This document shows, in pieces, positions 41,949 to 50,138 of a DNA stretch of 64,000 nucleotides. The stretch's first letter is position 1; the number at the start of each line of letters is the position of its first letter. Location of the stretch: contig NZ_BKAJ01000076.1 in assembly GCF_007992495.1 (NCBI RefSeq), forward strand, positions 1 through 64,000. Direction: 5' to 3'. Position numbers and translations under genes: made by a program. The notes beneath the pieces were generated by a model. That model saw only the letters and a list, made by a program, of their open reading frames with translations. It did not search any database and was not told the DNA's origin. Source of the stretch: Reyranella soli (lineage in GTDB: Bacteria > Pseudomonadota > Alphaproteobacteria > Reyranellales > Reyranellaceae).

Positions 41949-43844
41949 TCAAATCTCGATGCGGCTGCCCAGCTCGACGGTGCGGTTGGCCGGCAGGCCG
42001 AAGAAGTCGGCGGCGCTGACGCCAAAGCGGACCAGCACCAGGAACAGCTTCTGCTGCCAGCGCGGCAGGACCGGCCGGGCGGCGCCGACATAGCTGTTGC
42101 GGCCGACGAAGTAGGAGGTGCGCATCGGATCGAAGGGAATACCCTTGTCGGTGAGCGGAGCCATGTCGCGCGGGATGTCGGGCTGCTCCATGAAGCCGTA
42201 ATGTAGCACGACGCGGTGCACGCCTTTGCCGAGATGGCCGACGTCGGAGCGCTGGTCCTGGGCGATGTAGGGCACGTCACCCACCTCGATGGTCAGCAGC
42301 ACGACATGCTCGTGCAGCACCTCGTTGTGCTTGAGGTTGTGCAGCAGGCAGCCCGGCGCGCTGTCCAAGACGGGCGTGAGATAGACAGCCGTGCCCTGCG
42401 GGCGATGGACGCGGCCGGGGCTGATGCTGCCGATCAGGTCGGCGATGGGCAGCGTGGCTTCCTTCTCGACGGCGAGGCCGGCGGCCCGGCCCTTCATCCA
42501 GGTCCACATGGTGGTGAAGATCGCGAGCGCGATGACGATCGGCATCCAGCCGCCTTCGTGGAACTTCAGCATGTTGGCCGTGAGCAGCGTGGCGTCGACC
42601 ACCAGGAAGACGGTGAACACCGGAATAGCGAGCGACCACGGCCATTTCCAGCTGCGCACCGCCAGCGCGAACACCAGGATGGTGGTGACCAGCATGGTGC
42701 CGGTGACGGCGATGCCGTAGGCGGCGGCGAGGTTGGTCGACGACTTGAAGAACACCACCAGCCCGACCACGCCCGCCAGCAGTAGCCAGTTCACCGCGGG
42801 GACGTAGATCTGGCCGTACTCGCTCTCCGACGTGTGGTCGACGCGGATGCGCGCGCTCAAGCCGAGCAAGGCCGACTGCTGCGCCATCGAGAAGGCACCC
42901 GAGATGGTCGCTTGCGAGGCGATGACGGTAGCCACCGTGGCCAGCACGACCAGGGGAAACAGCGCCCATTCCGGCGCCAGCCGGAAGAACGGGTTGTCGA
43001 TGGCGCTCGCGTCGTTCAGCAGCAGCGCGCCCTGGCCATAGTAGTTGCCGAGCAGCGCCGGCAGCACCAGCCACAGCCAGGCGCGGCGGATGGGGGGGCG
43101 GCCGAAATGGCCCATGTCGGCATAGAGCGCTTCGGCGCCGGTCACCGCCAGCGTCACCGCGCCTAGGGCAAACAATGTGACGATGCCGTGCTGGAAGGCG
43201 AAGGCGAGCGCGTGGTGGGGCAGGAAGGCCCACAGCACCTGCGGCGCATCGACGATCTGCCGCACGCCCAGGACGAAGATCACGATGAACCAGACCAGCG
43301 TGATCGGCCCGAACCAGGTGCCGACGCCGGCCGTGCCGAAGCGCTGGACCGCGAACAGGGCGACCAGGATGCCGATGGAAATGGGCAGCACAACCGGTTC
43401 CAGCGCCGGCGTCGCGACTTTCAGGCCCTCGACGGCGCTCAGCACCGAGATGGCGGGCGTCAGCAGGCAGTCGCCATAGAACAGAGCGGCGCCCAGCATG
43501 CCCAGGATCAGGTAGAGGCGTCGCCGGCGCGGATTGATCGCCGGTTGGCGCGACACCAGCGCCATCAGGGCGAGCACGCCGCCTTCGCCGCGATTGTCGG
43601 CGCGCATGACGACCACGACATATTTCAGGGTGACGATGACGATCAGCGCCCAGGTGATCAGCGACAGGATGCCGAGCACGTTCTCCTGCGTCGGCTGCAG
43701 GCCTGTAAACTCACTGAAACATTCCTTCACGGTGTAGAGCGGGCTGGTGCCGATGTCGCCGAACACCACGCCCAATGCAGCCAGGGTGAGAGCCGCCGTG
43801 CGCCTCTGCCCGGCCGGCTGTGCCGTCGCTGCTGTGCCGGACAT
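41949..43844 (-). CDS. kup: Kup-type potassium uptake permease (copy 2)
   Basis: A 631-residue paralogue of kup copy 1, near identical in AALGVVFGDIGTSPLYTVKE and DCLLTPAISVLSAVEGLKVA. I chose ATG 43844 (MSGTAATAQP) over an in-frame TTG at 43868. A tandem ATTCCTAT repeat lies 100 bases upstream, like those before the porin and kdp genes, so potassium-responsive control is plausible. Confidence 0.93.
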   Translation of the reverse strand: MSGTAATAQPAGQRRTAALTLAALGVVFGDIGTSPLYTVKECFSEFTGLQPTQENVLGILSLITWALIVIVTLKYVVVVMRADNRGEGGVLALMALVSRQPAINPRRRRLYLILGMLGAALFYGDCLLTPAISVLSAVEGLKVATPALEPVVLPISIGILVALFAVQRFGTAGVGTWFGPITLVWFIVIFVLGVRQIVDAPQVLWAFLPHHALAFAFQHGIVTLFALGAVTLAVTGAEALYADMGHFGRPPIRRAWLWLVLPALLGNYYGQGALLLNDASAIDNPFFRLAPEWALFPLVVLATVATVIASQATISGAFSMAQQSALLGLSARIRVDHTSESEYGQIYVPAVNWLLLAGVVGLVVFFKSSTNLAAAYGIAVTGTMLVTTILVFALAVRSWKWPWSLAIPVFTVFLVVDATLLTANMLKFHEGGWMPIVIALAIFTTMWTWMKGRAAGLAVEKEATLPIADLIGSISPGRVHRPQGTAVYLTPVLDSAPGCLLHNLKHNEVLHEHVVLLTIEVGDVPYIAQDQRSDVGHLGKGVHRVVLHYGFMEQPDIPRDMAPLTDKGIPFDPMRTSYFVGRNSYVGAARPVLPRWQQKLFLVLVRFGVSAADFFGLPANRTVELGSRIEI

Positions 43845-43943
43845 CACCCTGAAACGCTCCCCGTCCAAACCGGCGGGATATTGCGCGGCAGGGCAGGGGG
43901 GTCAACGCGAAACTTTACGCTGGGGCAATGCCGAGCGCGTGAA

Positions 43944-43962
43944 ATTCCTATGCGATTCCTAT
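43944..43962. promoter_or_regulatory. Tandem 11-bp-period repeat upstream of kup copy 2
   Basis: ATTCCTATGCGATTCCTAT: two exact ATTCCTAT units starting 11 bases apart, the spacing of OmpR-family response regulator sites. It lies 100 bases before kup copy 2 and 14 bases past the porin stop. The same pattern occurs at 44944-44962 and 45186-45204. Confidence 0.65.
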
Positions 43963-43975
43963 ATCGCCCAGCCGG

Positions 43976-44866
43976 CTAGAAGGTCTTCGAGATGGTGAAG
44001 ATGGCGCGGGCGTCGCAGTTCATGGTGGCGGCGCAGGTCGATTGGTCGAGGTTGGTGTCTACATAGGCAATGCTGAGATCCACCCCCCACAGCGAGACAC
44101 CCAGGCCGACCTGCCAATCCCAGTAATTGTTGTAGCCGATGCCGTAGTTGGTGAAGCGCTCGACGTACTGGTTGCCCAGAGTGCCGAACAGCTTGAACGA
44201 GACGTTCTCGTTCAGCTTGATGAAGCTGAGTGGCACGATGAGCTGGCCCCACTTGTACCAGGCGATGCCGGAGTTGCCGAAGAAGTTGGGGCTGTAGCGC
44301 ACGGCGCCCTGGAGCTGGGCGAGGCCGAAATCGTAGCCGACGACCAGGCCGAACTCGTTGAAGTCCTGGAACAGGTTGGAGGGTCCGCCGAGATAGTTGT
44401 AGCGGATGTAGCCCAGGTCGAAGGTGAGCTTGTTGTCGAGCGCCTTCGCCCTGAGGCCGGTGATCAGGTCGATCTCCGCGACGGTGGGGTTGGTGTTGCC
44501 GAAATAGACGTTGCTGCCCCAGGCGCCGACATAGGCGCTGAGCGGCACCTTCTCGCTGACCGTCGGGGTCTCGTAGGTGAAGGCGGGCTGGATCGCAATC
44601 TGGCGCTGGGTCTGCGAGATGCCGCGATACGAATAGTCGGTGGCGAAGGCGAAGGTCGCGGTCCACGAGCCGCCGAACGGCGCCTTCCAGAATTCCTTCG
44701 CGGGTGTTTCAGTAGCCTGCGCCGGCCCCTGGCCAGGCGTCGGAGTCTGGGTCTGTGTCTGTGTCTGTGTCTGGGCCTGGCCCTGGTTGGGCTCCTGGGC
44801 AGCGGCGCTACCCGCAAGAACGAATCCGACACCTGCCGCCAGCGCGGTCAAACTTCCCCGGTTCAT
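43976..44866 (-). CDS. TorF family putative outer-membrane porin
   Basis: A 296-residue beta-barrel protein. A signal peptide ends near GSAAAQ. A short Gln/Thr repeat (TQTQTQTQTQTP) encoded by a GTCTGT microsatellite precedes the barrel. Alternating strands (FAFATDYSYRGISQTQRQIA, LGYIRYNYLGGPSNLF, VSFKLFGTLGNQYVERF) end in the terminal aromatic ISKTF. The YRGISQ start of the barrel is typical of this uncharacterised family. ATG 44866 has GAGGAG 8 bases upstream; an upstream in-frame ATG at 44956 is unlikely. It stands in the potassium island with its own tandem repeat site. Confidence 0.85.
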   Translation of the reverse strand: MNRGSLTALAAGVGFVLAGSAAAQEPNQGQAQTQTQTQTQTPTPGQGPAQATETPAKEFWKAPFGGSWTATFAFATDYSYRGISQTQRQIAIQPAFTYETPTVSEKVPLSAYVGAWGSNVYFGNTNPTVAEIDLITGLRAKALDNKLTFDLGYIRYNYLGGPSNLFQDFNEFGLVVGYDFGLAQLQGAVRYSPNFFGNSGIAWYKWGQLIVPLSFIKLNENVSFKLFGTLGNQYVERFTNYGIGYNNYWDWQVGLGVSLWGVDLSIAYVDTNLDQSTCAATMNCDARAIFTISKTF

Positions 44867-44943
44867 TTGTCGTGCTCCTCGATGGTGCCGCGAGAGAACT
44901 ACCGCCGATCTTAGGAAGTCCATGAGGAGCGGCGGAGCACGAC

Positions 44944-44962
44944 GTAGGATTCTCATAGGAAG
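44944..44962 (-). promoter_or_regulatory. Tandem 11-bp-period repeat upstream of the porin
   Basis: On the minus strand CTTCCTATGAGAATCCTAC gives two ATTCCTAT-like units 11 bases apart, 78 bases before the porin start. It matches the sites at 43944 and 45186 at most positions. A lone half-site (ATTCCTAC) stands at 45027-45034 before the first small kdp-linked gene. Confidence 0.6.
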
Positions 44963-45070
44963 CCTCGCGCGGTCTCAGCTCGATTCATATGCTCGCGCTA
45001 TGCCGGACGGCGTGGAGACGTCTCGAATTCCTACGTCGTCGGGGCCTCATATCTGGCGAGGAGAGAAACC

Positions 45071-45151
45071 ATGCTCGATCTCGCCCTGTTCTTCGGATTT
45101 ACGCTCTTGTGCGTGTACATCGCCTACGAGCGTCTCTGTAATCGCTGGTAG
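45071..45151 (+). CDS. 26-residue membrane micropeptide upstream of kdp
   Basis: A 26-residue single-helix peptide: MLDLALFFGFTLLCVYIAYE plus a short basic tail. AGGAGAG precedes its ATG by 6 bases. It resembles the 27-residue peptide at 45482 (shared MLD start, shared YxAYxxxC tail), suggesting a family. Peptides of this size often stabilise transport complexes, as KdpF does for KdpABC. It is too short for certainty, but the start, helix and paralogy support it. Confidence 0.6.
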   Translation: MLDLALFFGFTLLCVYIAYERLCNRW

Positions 45152-45185
45152 GGCCGCGCAACGCGGCGACGCCGGATGCCCGATG

Positions 45186-45204
45186 ATTCCTATGCCATTC
45201 CTAT
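45186..45204 (+). promoter_or_regulatory. Tandem 11-bp-period repeat upstream of the kdp leader
   Basis: ATTCCTATGCCATTCCTAT: two perfect ATTCCTAT units 11 bases apart, differing by one base from the site upstream of kup copy 2. It lies 61 bases before the 59-residue leader gene and upstream of kdpFABCDE. This is the best candidate for a KdpE box in this window. Confidence 0.7.
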
Positions 45205-45264
45205 GTCCGGTCGGTGCGTCCGCCGTCGATTTCTTATGCCCCCCAGGTCCAGTTTGGGTGCATC

Positions 45265-45444
45265 ATGAGGTTGCCAATTCGTGCTCTGTCGCGCTCGGTC
45301 GACACCGACCATCCGGCGCCCTCCGCCACCGGCGATTGTCCGACGCCCGGCGAGGTGCTGACCGAGATCGGCCTGCTGCTGATGATTCACCTCGCAGTGG
45401 CGTTTGCCGTCACCGTGACCTTGCGAATGCTCGGGATCGCCTAG
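45265..45444 (+). CDS. 59-residue small membrane protein, kdp leader
   Basis: A 59-residue frame with a polar N-terminal half (RSVDTDHPAPSATGDCPTPG) and one C-terminal hydrophobic helix (EIGLLLMIHLAVAFAVTVTL). ATG 45265 is the better start, though an upstream in-frame ATG at 45214 would run through the promoter zone. The function is unknown. It precedes a second tiny peptide by 37 bases and then kdpF, so it may be the first gene of the kdp transcript. Confidence 0.5.
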   Translation: MRLPIRALSRSVDTDHPAPSATGDCPTPGEVLTEIGLLLMIHLAVAFAVTVTLRMLGIA

Positions 45445-45481
45445 ACGATCCTGCGTTGCATTTCCCCGAGAGGAAGCAGCC

Positions 45482-45565
45482 ATGCTCGATGTCATCCTGA
45501 TCGCGGTTGGAGCCGGCACGTTCGTGCTGGCCATCGCCTACGCCTATGCCTGCGAGAAGCTGTGA
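45482..45565 (+). CDS. 27-residue membrane micropeptide next to kdpF
   Basis: A 27-residue single-helix peptide: MLDVILIAVGAGTFVLAIAY plus AYACEKL. GAGAGGAAG stands 5 bases before its ATG. It shares MLD and a YxYxCExL-type tail with the peptide at 45071. It ends 10 bases before kdpF. A subunit-like role in the Kdp complex is a guess. Confidence 0.65.
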   Translation: MLDVILIAVGAGTFVLAIAYAYACEKL

Positions 45566-45575
45566 GGAGCGGCCC

Positions 45576-45665
45576 ATGCTGATCGAATACATCCTGGGCA
45601 GCGCCGTCACGGTCGGCCTGCTCGCCTATCTCGTCTACGCCCTGCTGCGCCCAGAACGTTTCTAG
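45576..45665 (+). CDS. kdpF: Potassium-transporting ATPase subunit KdpF
   Basis: A 29-residue single-helix peptide (IEYILGSAVTVGLLAYLVYA, then LLRPERF). The LLxPExF tail is characteristic of KdpF, which stabilises the KdpABC pump. GAGGAG precedes ATG 45576. kdpA follows 23 bases later. Confidence 0.88.
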   Translation: MLIEYILGSAVTVGLLAYLVYALLRPERF

Positions 45666-45688
45666 GCGGGCGCTTCTGAGGAACGACC

Positions 45689-47416
45689 ATGACTTTCGAC
45701 GGCTGGATCCAGATCGCCATCTTCTGCGTGGTGGTCACCCTGCTCGTGAAGCCGCTCGGCGGCTACATGACGCGCGTCTTCGCGGGCGAGCGCACCTTCC
45801 TGTCACCGGTGCTCGGGCCGGTCGAGCGCGGCTTCTACCGCCTGAGCGGCGTCGATGAGCGCGCCGAGCAGAACTGGGTCACCTATGCCGTCAGCATGCT
45901 GCTGTTCAGCCTGGCAGGCTTCATCACCCTCTACGCCCTGATGCGCTTCCAGGCGCTGCTGCCGTTCAACCCGGCCGGCCAGTCGGCGGTCGAGGAGAGC
46001 CTCGCCTTCAACACGGCGATGAGCTTCACCACCAACACCAACTGGCAGTCCTACGTGCCCGAGACGACGATGAGCTACCTCGTGCAGATGGCGGGGCTCA
46101 CCGTGCATAACTTCGTCTCGGCGGCGACCGGCATTGCGCTCGCCATCGCCCTGGTGCGCGGCTTCGCCCGCCGCTCGGCGCGCGGCATCGGCAATTTCTG
46201 GGTCGATCTGGTGCGCTGCACGCTCTACGTCCTGCTGCCGGTCTCGATTGTCGTCGGCCTGTTCTTCGTCTGGCAGGGCATGCCGCAGAATCTCGGCGCC
46301 TATACCGAGGCGACGACCCTCGAGGGCGCCAAGCAGGTGATCGCCCAGGGTCCGGTGGCGTCCCAGGAAGTCATAAAGATGTTCGGCACCAACGGTGGCG
46401 GCTTCTTCAACACCAACTCGGCCCATCCGTTCGAGAACCCCAACGCCATCACCAATTTCGTGCAGATCGTGCTGATCTTCGCGATCGGCGCCGCCCTCAC
46501 CAACGTGTTCGGCCGCATGGTCGGCGACCATCGCCAGGGCTGGGCGGTGTTCGCCGTGATGGCCGTGCTGTTCCTGGGCGGCGTACTCGTCGCCTACTGG
46601 GCCGAGGCGGCGGGCAACCCTGCCATCGCCAAGCTCGGCGTCGATACCGCTCCGTCGGCGATGCAGGCCGGCGGCAACATGGAGGGCAAGGACGTCCGCT
46701 TCGGCATCGCCAACTCCGCGCTGTTCGCCGTCATCACCACCGCCGCCTCGTGCGGCGCGGTCAACGCCATGCACGACAGCTTCACGCCGCTCGGGGGCCT
46801 GATCCCGCTGTTCAACATCCAGCTCGGCGAGATCATCGTCGGCGGCGTCGGCGCGGGCCTCTACGGCATGCTGATGTTCGCCATCATCTCGGTGTTCATC
46901 GCCGGCCTCATGGTCGGCCGCACGCCCGAATATCTCGGCAAGAAGATCGAGGCCAAGGAAGTGAAGATGGCGCTGCTCGCCATCCTGATCCTGCCGTTCT
47001 CGATCCTGGGCTTCAGCGCCATCGCGACCGTGGTCAGCGCCGGTCTCGCCGGCCCGGCCAATGCGGGTCCGCACGGCTTCAGCGAGATCCTCTATGCCTA
47101 TACCTCGGCCACCGGCAACAACGGCTCGGCCTTCGCCGGCATCAGTGCCAACACGCTGTTCTACAACACGACCATCGGTCTCGCGATGTTCATCGGCCGC
47201 TTCCTGATGATCGTGCCCATGGTCGCGATCGCAGGCTCGCTCGCCTCCAAGAAGATCGTGCCGGCCTCGGCCGGCACCTTCCCGACCAACGGTCCGTTGT
47301 TCGTCGGCCTGGTGGTCGGCGTCATCCTTATCGTGGGCGGCCTCACCTTCTTTCCCGCGCTCGCACTCGGCCCGATCGTCGAGCACTTCGCGATGCTCGC
47401 GGGCACCCTTTACTAG
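45689..47416 (+). CDS. kdpA: Potassium-transporting ATPase subunit KdpA
   Basis: A 575-residue membrane channel-like subunit that binds potassium from the periplasm. The four selectivity-filter-like loops of this family are visible, including SFTTNTNWQSYVPETTMSYL and MFGTNGGGFFNTNSAHPFEN. The length matches KdpA. It is followed 14 bases later by kdpB. Confidence 0.95.
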   Translation: MTFDGWIQIAIFCVVVTLLVKPLGGYMTRVFAGERTFLSPVLGPVERGFYRLSGVDERAEQNWVTYAVSMLLFSLAGFITLYALMRFQALLPFNPAGQSAVEESLAFNTAMSFTTNTNWQSYVPETTMSYLVQMAGLTVHNFVSAATGIALAIALVRGFARRSARGIGNFWVDLVRCTLYVLLPVSIVVGLFFVWQGMPQNLGAYTEATTLEGAKQVIAQGPVASQEVIKMFGTNGGGFFNTNSAHPFENPNAITNFVQIVLIFAIGAALTNVFGRMVGDHRQGWAVFAVMAVLFLGGVLVAYWAEAAGNPAIAKLGVDTAPSAMQAGGNMEGKDVRFGIANSALFAVITTAASCGAVNAMHDSFTPLGGLIPLFNIQLGEIIVGGVGAGLYGMLMFAIISVFIAGLMVGRTPEYLGKKIEAKEVKMALLAILILPFSILGFSAIATVVSAGLAGPANAGPHGFSEILYAYTSATGNNGSAFAGISANTLFYNTTIGLAMFIGRFLMIVPMVAIAGSLASKKIVPASAGTFPTNGPLFVGLVVGVILIVGGLTFFPALALGPIVEHFAMLAGTLY

Positions 47417-47430
47417 AGTCGAGGACAGTC

Positions 47431-49503
47431 ATGACCGATATGGCTCTCTCCGGTCGCCGCACGTCGGCATCCACGCTGACCGATCCGAAGATCCTCGGGC
47501 CGGCGCTGGTCGATGCCTTCAGGAAGCTCGACCCGCGGGTGATGGTGAAGAACCCCGTGATGTTCACCGTCGAGGTGGTCGCGACCCTGACCACGGTCCT
47601 GTTCATCCGCGACCTGCTGGCCGGCGGCGGCGGGCTGGGCTTCTCCTTCCAGATCAACCTCTGGCTCTGGTTCACCGTGCTGTTCGCCAACTTCGCCGAG
47701 GCCGTCGCAGAGGGCCGCGGCAAGGCGCAGGCGGCGACCTTGCGCAAGGCCAAGACCGAGACGGTGGCCAAGCGGCTCGGCGACGCTCAGTCGAGGGCAT
47801 TCGAGACTCTGCCGGCGACCGGGCTCAAGAAGGGCGACGTCGTGCTGGTCGAGGCGGGGGATCTCATCCCGTCCGACGGCGAGGTGATCGAGGGCGTGGC
47901 CTCGGTCAACGAGGCGGCCATCACCGGCGAATCCGCGCCGGTCATCCGCGAGGCGGGCGGCGACCGCTCGGCCGTCACCGGCGGCACGCAGGTGATCTCC
48001 GACTGGATCAAGGTGCGCATCACGGCGCAGCCCGGCTCGACCTTCCTCGATCGCATGATCGCCCTGGTCGAGGGCGCGGAGCGCCAGAAGACGCCGAACG
48101 AGATCGCGCTCAACATCCTGCTCGCTGGCATGACGATCATCTTCGTCTTCTCGGTGGCCTCGATCCCGAGCTTCGTCACCTATGCCGGCGGCACCATGGG
48201 CGTGCTGGTGCTGGTGGCGCTGTTCGTCACCCTCATTCCCACCACCATCGGCGCGCTCCTGTCGGCGATCGGCATCGCCGGCATGGACCGCCTGGTGCGC
48301 TTCAACGTTCTCGCCATGTCGGGCCGCGCCGTCGAGGCGGCGGGCGACGTCGACACGCTGCTGCTCGACAAGACCGGCACCATCACGCTGGGCAACCGCC
48401 AGGCGGCGGAGTTCCTGCCGGTGAGCGGCGTCAACGAGCGCGACCTGGCCGATGCCGCACAGCTCGCCTCGCTGTCGGACGAGACGCCCGAGGGCCGCTC
48501 GATCGTGGTGTTGGCCAAGGAGAAGTACAACATCCGCGGCCGCGAGATGGCGCCATTGCACGCCAAGTTCATCCCGTTCTCGGCCTACACCCGCATCAGC
48601 GGCATCGACGTCGACGGCACTTCGATCCGCAAGGGCGCGGTCGACGCCATCATCGCCGACGTCAAGGCCGGCGCGATCGCCCCCAGCGTCGCCCGCGAGA
48701 TCGAGACGCTGGCCGACAAGATCGCCAAGTCAGGCGGCACGCCGCTGGCGGTCGCCAAGGACGGCAAGCTTCTCGGCGTCATCTATCTCAAGGACATCGT
48801 CAAGGGCGGCATCAAGGAGCGCTTTGCGACCTTGCGGCGGATGGGCATCCGCACCGTCATGATCACCGGCGACAACCCGGTGACGGCGGCGGCCATCGCC
48901 GCCGAATCCGGTGTCGACGATTTCCTGGCCCAGGCCACGCCCGAGGCCAAGCTGAAGCTGATCCGCGAGGAGCAGGCCGAGGGCAAGCTGGTGGCGATGT
49001 GCGGCGACGGCACCAACGATGCGCCGGCGCTGGCCCAGGCCGATGTCGGCGTCGCCATGAACACCGGCACCATGGCCGCGCGCGAGGCCGGCAACATGGT
49101 CGACCTCGACAGCGATCCGGCCAAGCTCATCGAGATCGTCGAGATCGGCAAGCAGCTCTTGATGACCCGAGGCGCGCTCACGACCTTCTCGATCGCCAAC
49201 GACGTGGCGAAGTACTTCGCCATCATCCCGGCGATGTTTTTGGCCTTCTATCCGCAGCTCGAGGCGCTGAACGTGATGCAGCTGAAGACGCCGCAGTCGG
49301 CCATCCTGTCGGCCATCATCTTCAATGCGCTGATCATCGTCGCTCTCATTCCGTTGGCGCTGCGCGGTGTGCAGTACCGGCCGATCGGCGCCTCTGCGGT
49401 GCTGGTGCGCAATCTCCTGGTCTACGGCGTCGGCGGCATCGTCGTGCCCTTCGTCGGCATCAAGCTCATCGACATGCTGATCACCGCCATTGGTCTTGCC
49501 TAA
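47431..49503 (+). CDS. kdpB: Potassium-transporting ATPase ATP-binding subunit KdpB
   Basis: A 690-residue P-type ATPase that drives potassium uptake through KdpA. Motifs: NEAAITGESAPVIREAGGD (actuator TGES), phosphorylated Asp313 in LLLDKTGTITLG, MITGDNPVTAAAIA, and MCGDGTNDAPALAQADVG. I chose ATG 47431 (MTDMALSGRR); the longer frame upstream is kdpA sequence. kdpC follows 14 bases later. Confidence 0.95.
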   Translation: MTDMALSGRRTSASTLTDPKILGPALVDAFRKLDPRVMVKNPVMFTVEVVATLTTVLFIRDLLAGGGGLGFSFQINLWLWFTVLFANFAEAVAEGRGKAQAATLRKAKTETVAKRLGDAQSRAFETLPATGLKKGDVVLVEAGDLIPSDGEVIEGVASVNEAAITGESAPVIREAGGDRSAVTGGTQVISDWIKVRITAQPGSTFLDRMIALVEGAERQKTPNEIALNILLAGMTIIFVFSVASIPSFVTYAGGTMGVLVLVALFVTLIPTTIGALLSAIGIAGMDRLVRFNVLAMSGRAVEAAGDVDTLLLDKTGTITLGNRQAAEFLPVSGVNERDLADAAQLASLSDETPEGRSIVVLAKEKYNIRGREMAPLHAKFIPFSAYTRISGIDVDGTSIRKGAVDAIIADVKAGAIAPSVAREIETLADKIAKSGGTPLAVAKDGKLLGVIYLKDIVKGGIKERFATLRRMGIRTVMITGDNPVTAAAIAAESGVDDFLAQATPEAKLKLIREEQAEGKLVAMCGDGTNDAPALAQADVGVAMNTGTMAAREAGNMVDLDSDPAKLIEIVEIGKQLLMTRGALTTFSIANDVAKYFAIIPAMFLAFYPQLEALNVMQLKTPQSAILSAIIFNALIIVALIPLALRGVQYRPIGASAVLVRNLLVYGVGGIVVPFVGIKLIDMLITAIGLA

Positions 49504-49517
49504 AAGGACTTTTAGCC

Positions 49518-50120
49518 ATGCTGAAGGAAATCCGCCCCGCCATCGTCATGATCGTGCTGCTCACGATCGTGACCGGCCTCATCTATCCGCTGGCCATGAC
49601 CGGCATCGCCCAGGTGCTGTTCCCGCGCCAGGCCAACGGCAGCCTGATCGTCAAGGACGGCAAGGTGCTGGGGTCCGAACTGATCGGCCAGAACTTCGTC
49701 GATGCCCGCTATTTCCATGGCCGGCCGTCGGCGACCAGCGACACCGATCCCAATGACGCGACCAAGACCGTGCCAGCGCCCTACAATGCCGCCAACTCTT
49801 CGGGCAGCAACGCCGGCCCGACTTCCAAGGCGCTGATCGAGCGCATCCAGGGCGACGTCGAAAAGCTCAAGGCCGAGAACCCCAATGCCCCGGTGCCGGT
49901 CGACCTGGTGACAACCTCGGCTTCGGGGCTCGATCCTCACATCACGCCGGCGGCCGCCTACTTCCAGGTGCCGCGCGTAGCCAAGGCGCGTGGCCTGCCG
50001 GAAGCCCAGGTGCGCGAGCTGGTGACCCAGAATATCGAGGGCCGCTTCCTCGGCGTGCTGGGCGAGCCGCGCGTCAACGTCCTGCAGCTCAACATGGCCC
50101 TCGACGCTCGGAAGTCGTAG
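49518..50120 (+). CDS. kdpC: Potassium-transporting ATPase subunit KdpC
   Basis: A 200-residue subunit with one N-terminal helix (AIVMIVLLTIVTGLIYPLAM) and a periplasmic domain. Family marks are GSELIGQNFVDARYFHGRPS, TTSASGLDPHITPAAAYFQV and GEPRVNVLQLNMALD. It acts as a catalytic chaperone for KdpB. kdpD starts 18 bases later. Confidence 0.94.
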   Translation: MLKEIRPAIVMIVLLTIVTGLIYPLAMTGIAQVLFPRQANGSLIVKDGKVLGSELIGQNFVDARYFHGRPSATSDTDPNDATKTVPAPYNAANSSGSNAGPTSKALIERIQGDVEKLKAENPNAPVPVDLVTTSASGLDPHITPAAAYFQVPRVAKARGLPEAQVRELVTQNIEGRFLGVLGEPRVNVLQLNMALDARKS

Positions 50121-50138
50121 TGACATCTTGGAGCTTCG

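Noticed and set aside
44730..44775. GTCTGT repeats as a CRISPR-like or regulatory array
   Set aside because: It is a short microsatellite coding the Thr-Gln stretch after the porin signal peptide.
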